A program made the position numbers and the translations under genes. Below are positions 51,301 to 64,000 of a stretch of 64,000 nucleotides of DNA, one piece after another. Origin of the DNA: Aptenodytes patagonicus. Its lineage: Eukaryota > Chordata > Aves > Sphenisciformes > Spheniscidae. The notes under the pieces are model-generated. The model was not told the origin of the DNA. It saw only the letters and a program-made list of their open reading frames with translations, and did not search any database. The stretch is taken from the NCBI RefSeq assembly GCF_965638725.1, contig NC_134949.1, positions 16,800,951 to 16,864,950 on the forward strand, read 5' to 3'. Positions within the stretch are counted from its first letter, which is position 1. Each line of letters starts with the position of its first letter.

Positions 51301-52980
51301 AAATAGCAACCTCTTATTACAGGCTTTGGTTAGACTATTCTAGTGTTTCACTAACAAATGTTAAGATGTAGGTAAAGTTAGTGGACTTAAGGGTGGTTTT
51401 TCATACAAAAGTGTAGCAAGTTTGGAAATAAACATTTTACTGTTTAATGCTAGTGGAATACACTAACAGCAACAGCTGAATTTGTGTGATTCAAAGGAGA
51501 AAGCAACAGCCTGTTACTGCCAGATGGTTTAGTCTTGACATTTGAAGGTTAGACTTGAACTTTCTCACTCTCAAAGAACAGAAGAATGCTTTCTTACCTG
51601 AATTTGCCACACTTGGATAATGCATGGAGATTTTAAATACAGGTAGGTGAATGGAAATGAAAATGCACACAGTAGTAGCCCATAAACGTTGAAGGAACAA
51701 GCCTGTCTTGGAGACTAGAGACTTCTGCCATGCATGTACTAGCTTAATATATTTATGAAAGTTTACTGAGAGATAGAAATAGATTTTTCCGCTGTTTGTA
51801 TTAATTCAAAAAGTAGTGGAAGTTGGAGGCTTTTAAGTGTTTAAGTAGGAAGATGTGTTCAGGTGAGTTTGTCAAACATTTTGATGCCGAACAAGGCTGC
51901 TGCCTTGGCTTTAGCTGAAGGCACCTGCCTACTTCTCAGCACAGCTGCCTTTCTCTGTGGTTACTGCAGTGTCAGACCGTTCTGAATGAAGGCCTTTGGC
52001 CAGACTGTGAAGACTCGTCTGAGTCAGAGGAAACAACCATGCTACCTGCTCCTGCCAAATATGAACCGTAAAAATGTGGAATTTGTATACTTTCTTTGCT
52101 TGTCCCTGCTTTCCTTCTGTGAAAAGCAAGAGGGCTTCTTTAACCGAAGCATTTACTAAAACTTCCTCTGAGCCAGTGCTGTGCAGTTAAAAGCAATACT
52201 CAAACCAGGTCCTCACTAGTTAAACGAGGGGAGAATTATTTCTAAATTGAAACAGAAGATGTTAAAAAAAAATTCATGAACTTTTTTCTTATGAGTGTAT
52301 TTGTGATTTCTTTTAACGAGGTATAGGGCATAAACCCATTTACTTCAAGGACTTGCAGGAGAGCCAAGCATTCTGTGCCCCTTGAGAACTACATTTTGTG
52401 AATGTATGCTTTTGCAGGCAGCAGACCTAAATCCTGGTTTTGAGCATGGCCATGACAACTATGAGCAAGTGGGAGTTATCTGCCTGTCGAAACACCCAAA
52501 TCTGTGCTCCTAAAGCAGGCACCTGGCCAGCTGAATATTTCTGGGATTCACCGCCTGTATTGACTAGCCTAACTATTGGAGTTCAGACACTGAGTTGGCA
52601 GCTTGATGTGTCTTCAACTAAGAGCCAAATTCCAACCTTCAAGGTACAAGTCAGTTGCTCAAACATCCAGAGATGCTTGAAGCCTGGTCAGTGCAGGAGG
52701 TCTGCCTGGGCCGCAGAGCTAGGGGAGACTGCACTGCTCTGTGGAAGCGGCTGGAGCCTGGTGGAATAACCTTTGGCTTTTGAAGTGATAATGAACATGA
52801 AGCAATCAAATGGAGACACTAATGTTTTCTTCTGGGTCTTCCTTTGTCCAGTTCAATTTGCTGAGTCCTGTTGCTCATGGACAGCTGGAGGGCTCTTGCT
52901 TGGAGTGTGTTTGAGGGTTCTGGTTGGCCTGAAGCGGGGAGGGTTGTGGGCCAGAAAGCTTCTCTGATTTTTCCACCTTT
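51301..52980. other. GTSE1-TRMU intergenic spacer
   Basis: About 1.7 kb of moderately AT-rich DNA without a recognised repeat. Open frames at 52440-52769 and 52773-52967 lack family motifs. GC content climbs from about 52,900 into the TRMU promoter. Confidence 0.55.
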
Positions 52981-53296
52981 CTGGTCGGTTTAACGATGTA
53001 TGGTCACCCCTGCACAGCCCCTGCCCTACCCCTCCTGCAGCCGTCGGCCTGAACGCCGCTTCCCCGCTGGGAGAGGTGCAGGCCGGCTGCACGGCAGTGA
53101 AGGGGGGAAAACCACCGAGAGTGCTCCCCTTTATAAGCGGGGAGGCGGTAAACGCAAGCGCTCACGGTGCTTGTGGCGCTGCACTGAGAAAAAGGGTGTC
53201 CCTGCCCGAGCTCCTGCGCGGCGCCGGAACCCCCGAGCGCCGTTGGGCGCCGGAAGTGGGGGGCGGCCGGCCGGAAGCGGCGGCGGGGCGGGGGCC
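52981..53296 (+). promoter_or_regulatory. TRMU: TRMU CpG-island promoter with ETS sites
   Basis: GC-rich, TATA-less DNA directly upstream of the TRMU start. CCGGAAGTG at 53250-53258 and CCGGAAGCG near 53270 are ETS-family sites; GABPA/NRF-2 sites of this type are common in genes for mitochondrial functions. The island continues through exon 1 into intron 1, to about 53,660. Confidence 0.65.
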
Positions 53297-63751
<10,455 letters not shown>

Positions 63752-64000
63752 GTAAGTTATTAGAAGTGATTTTCTTTCATTTTTTGTGTTTTGGCTTATC
63801 TGGCTAATAAAACAGAGTAGTGTTTTTATTAGCTGGGGCAAAATAGTTAATTCATTTGCATGTGAGAGCAGTTAGCTCTATTTTTGACTATTCATCAACT
63901 ACTTTGAAGGAGATTGTTTCTAGTTTTAAATGGTCTGCTGTTATCCATATAGTCTGAGAAATTTGCTTACAAGTTTTAGAAATACATGAAAACGTCTCTG
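63752..64000 (+). other. TRMU intron 10, running off the window
   Basis: This begins with the strong donor CAG|GTAAGT after ARAITPGQ. No acceptor or further exon is visible before the window ends. Confidence 0.8.

Overview
This window is vertebrate nuclear DNA and almost certainly from a bird. Its dominant dispersed repeat is CR1, the main avian LINE, present both as long coding pieces and as 3' stubs. It also carries an LTR of an avian endogenous retrovirus. The four host genes are compact, with small introns and CpG-island promoters. No bacterial operons, CRISPR arrays, rRNA or tRNA genes were found.

Layout. 1-1390: antisense CR1 fragment cut by the window edge. About 1,391-18,288: a long AT-rich stretch without a recognisable gene; its last part should hold the ALG10 3' UTR. 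18,289-22,695 (minus): ALG10, three coding exons, 472 aa. 22,696-23,195: CpG-rich head-to-head promoter. 23,196-25,575 (plus): TPRKB, four coding exons, 175 aa. 25,600-38,500: intergenic, with two large CR1 copies in inverted orientation (28,258-30,537 plus; 33,830-35,240 minus). 38,640-51,271 (plus): GTSE1, one non-coding and eleven coding exons, 723 aa, with a textbook G2/M promoter. 52,980-63,751 and beyond (plus): TRMU, ten coding exons visible (369 codons); the last exon lies outside the window.

The genes belong to separate housekeeping pathways. ALG10 adds the last glucose to the lipid-linked oligosaccharide in the ER. TPRKB is the Cgi121 subunit of KEOPS (tRNA t6A37). GTSE1 is a mitotic microtubule and p53 regulator. 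TRMU makes the 2-thio group of mitochondrial tRNA wobble uridines. GTSE1 followed by TRMU on one strand matches the human chromosome 22 order. The ALG10/TPRKB pairing differs from the human locations as I remember them.

I found no convincing new biological system. The best leads are a probable GC-AG intron in TRMU, the shared ALG10/TPRKB promoter with a two-block pentanucleotide array, a shortened clathrin-motif tail in GTSE1, tandem splice sites in GTSE1, a CR1 copy with an apparent 9-10 bp target-site duplication, and the fact that all five intronic retroelements recognised lie antisense to their host gene. Exon boundaries were set by eye from reading frame, splice dinucleotides and remembered human proteins, not by alignment software.
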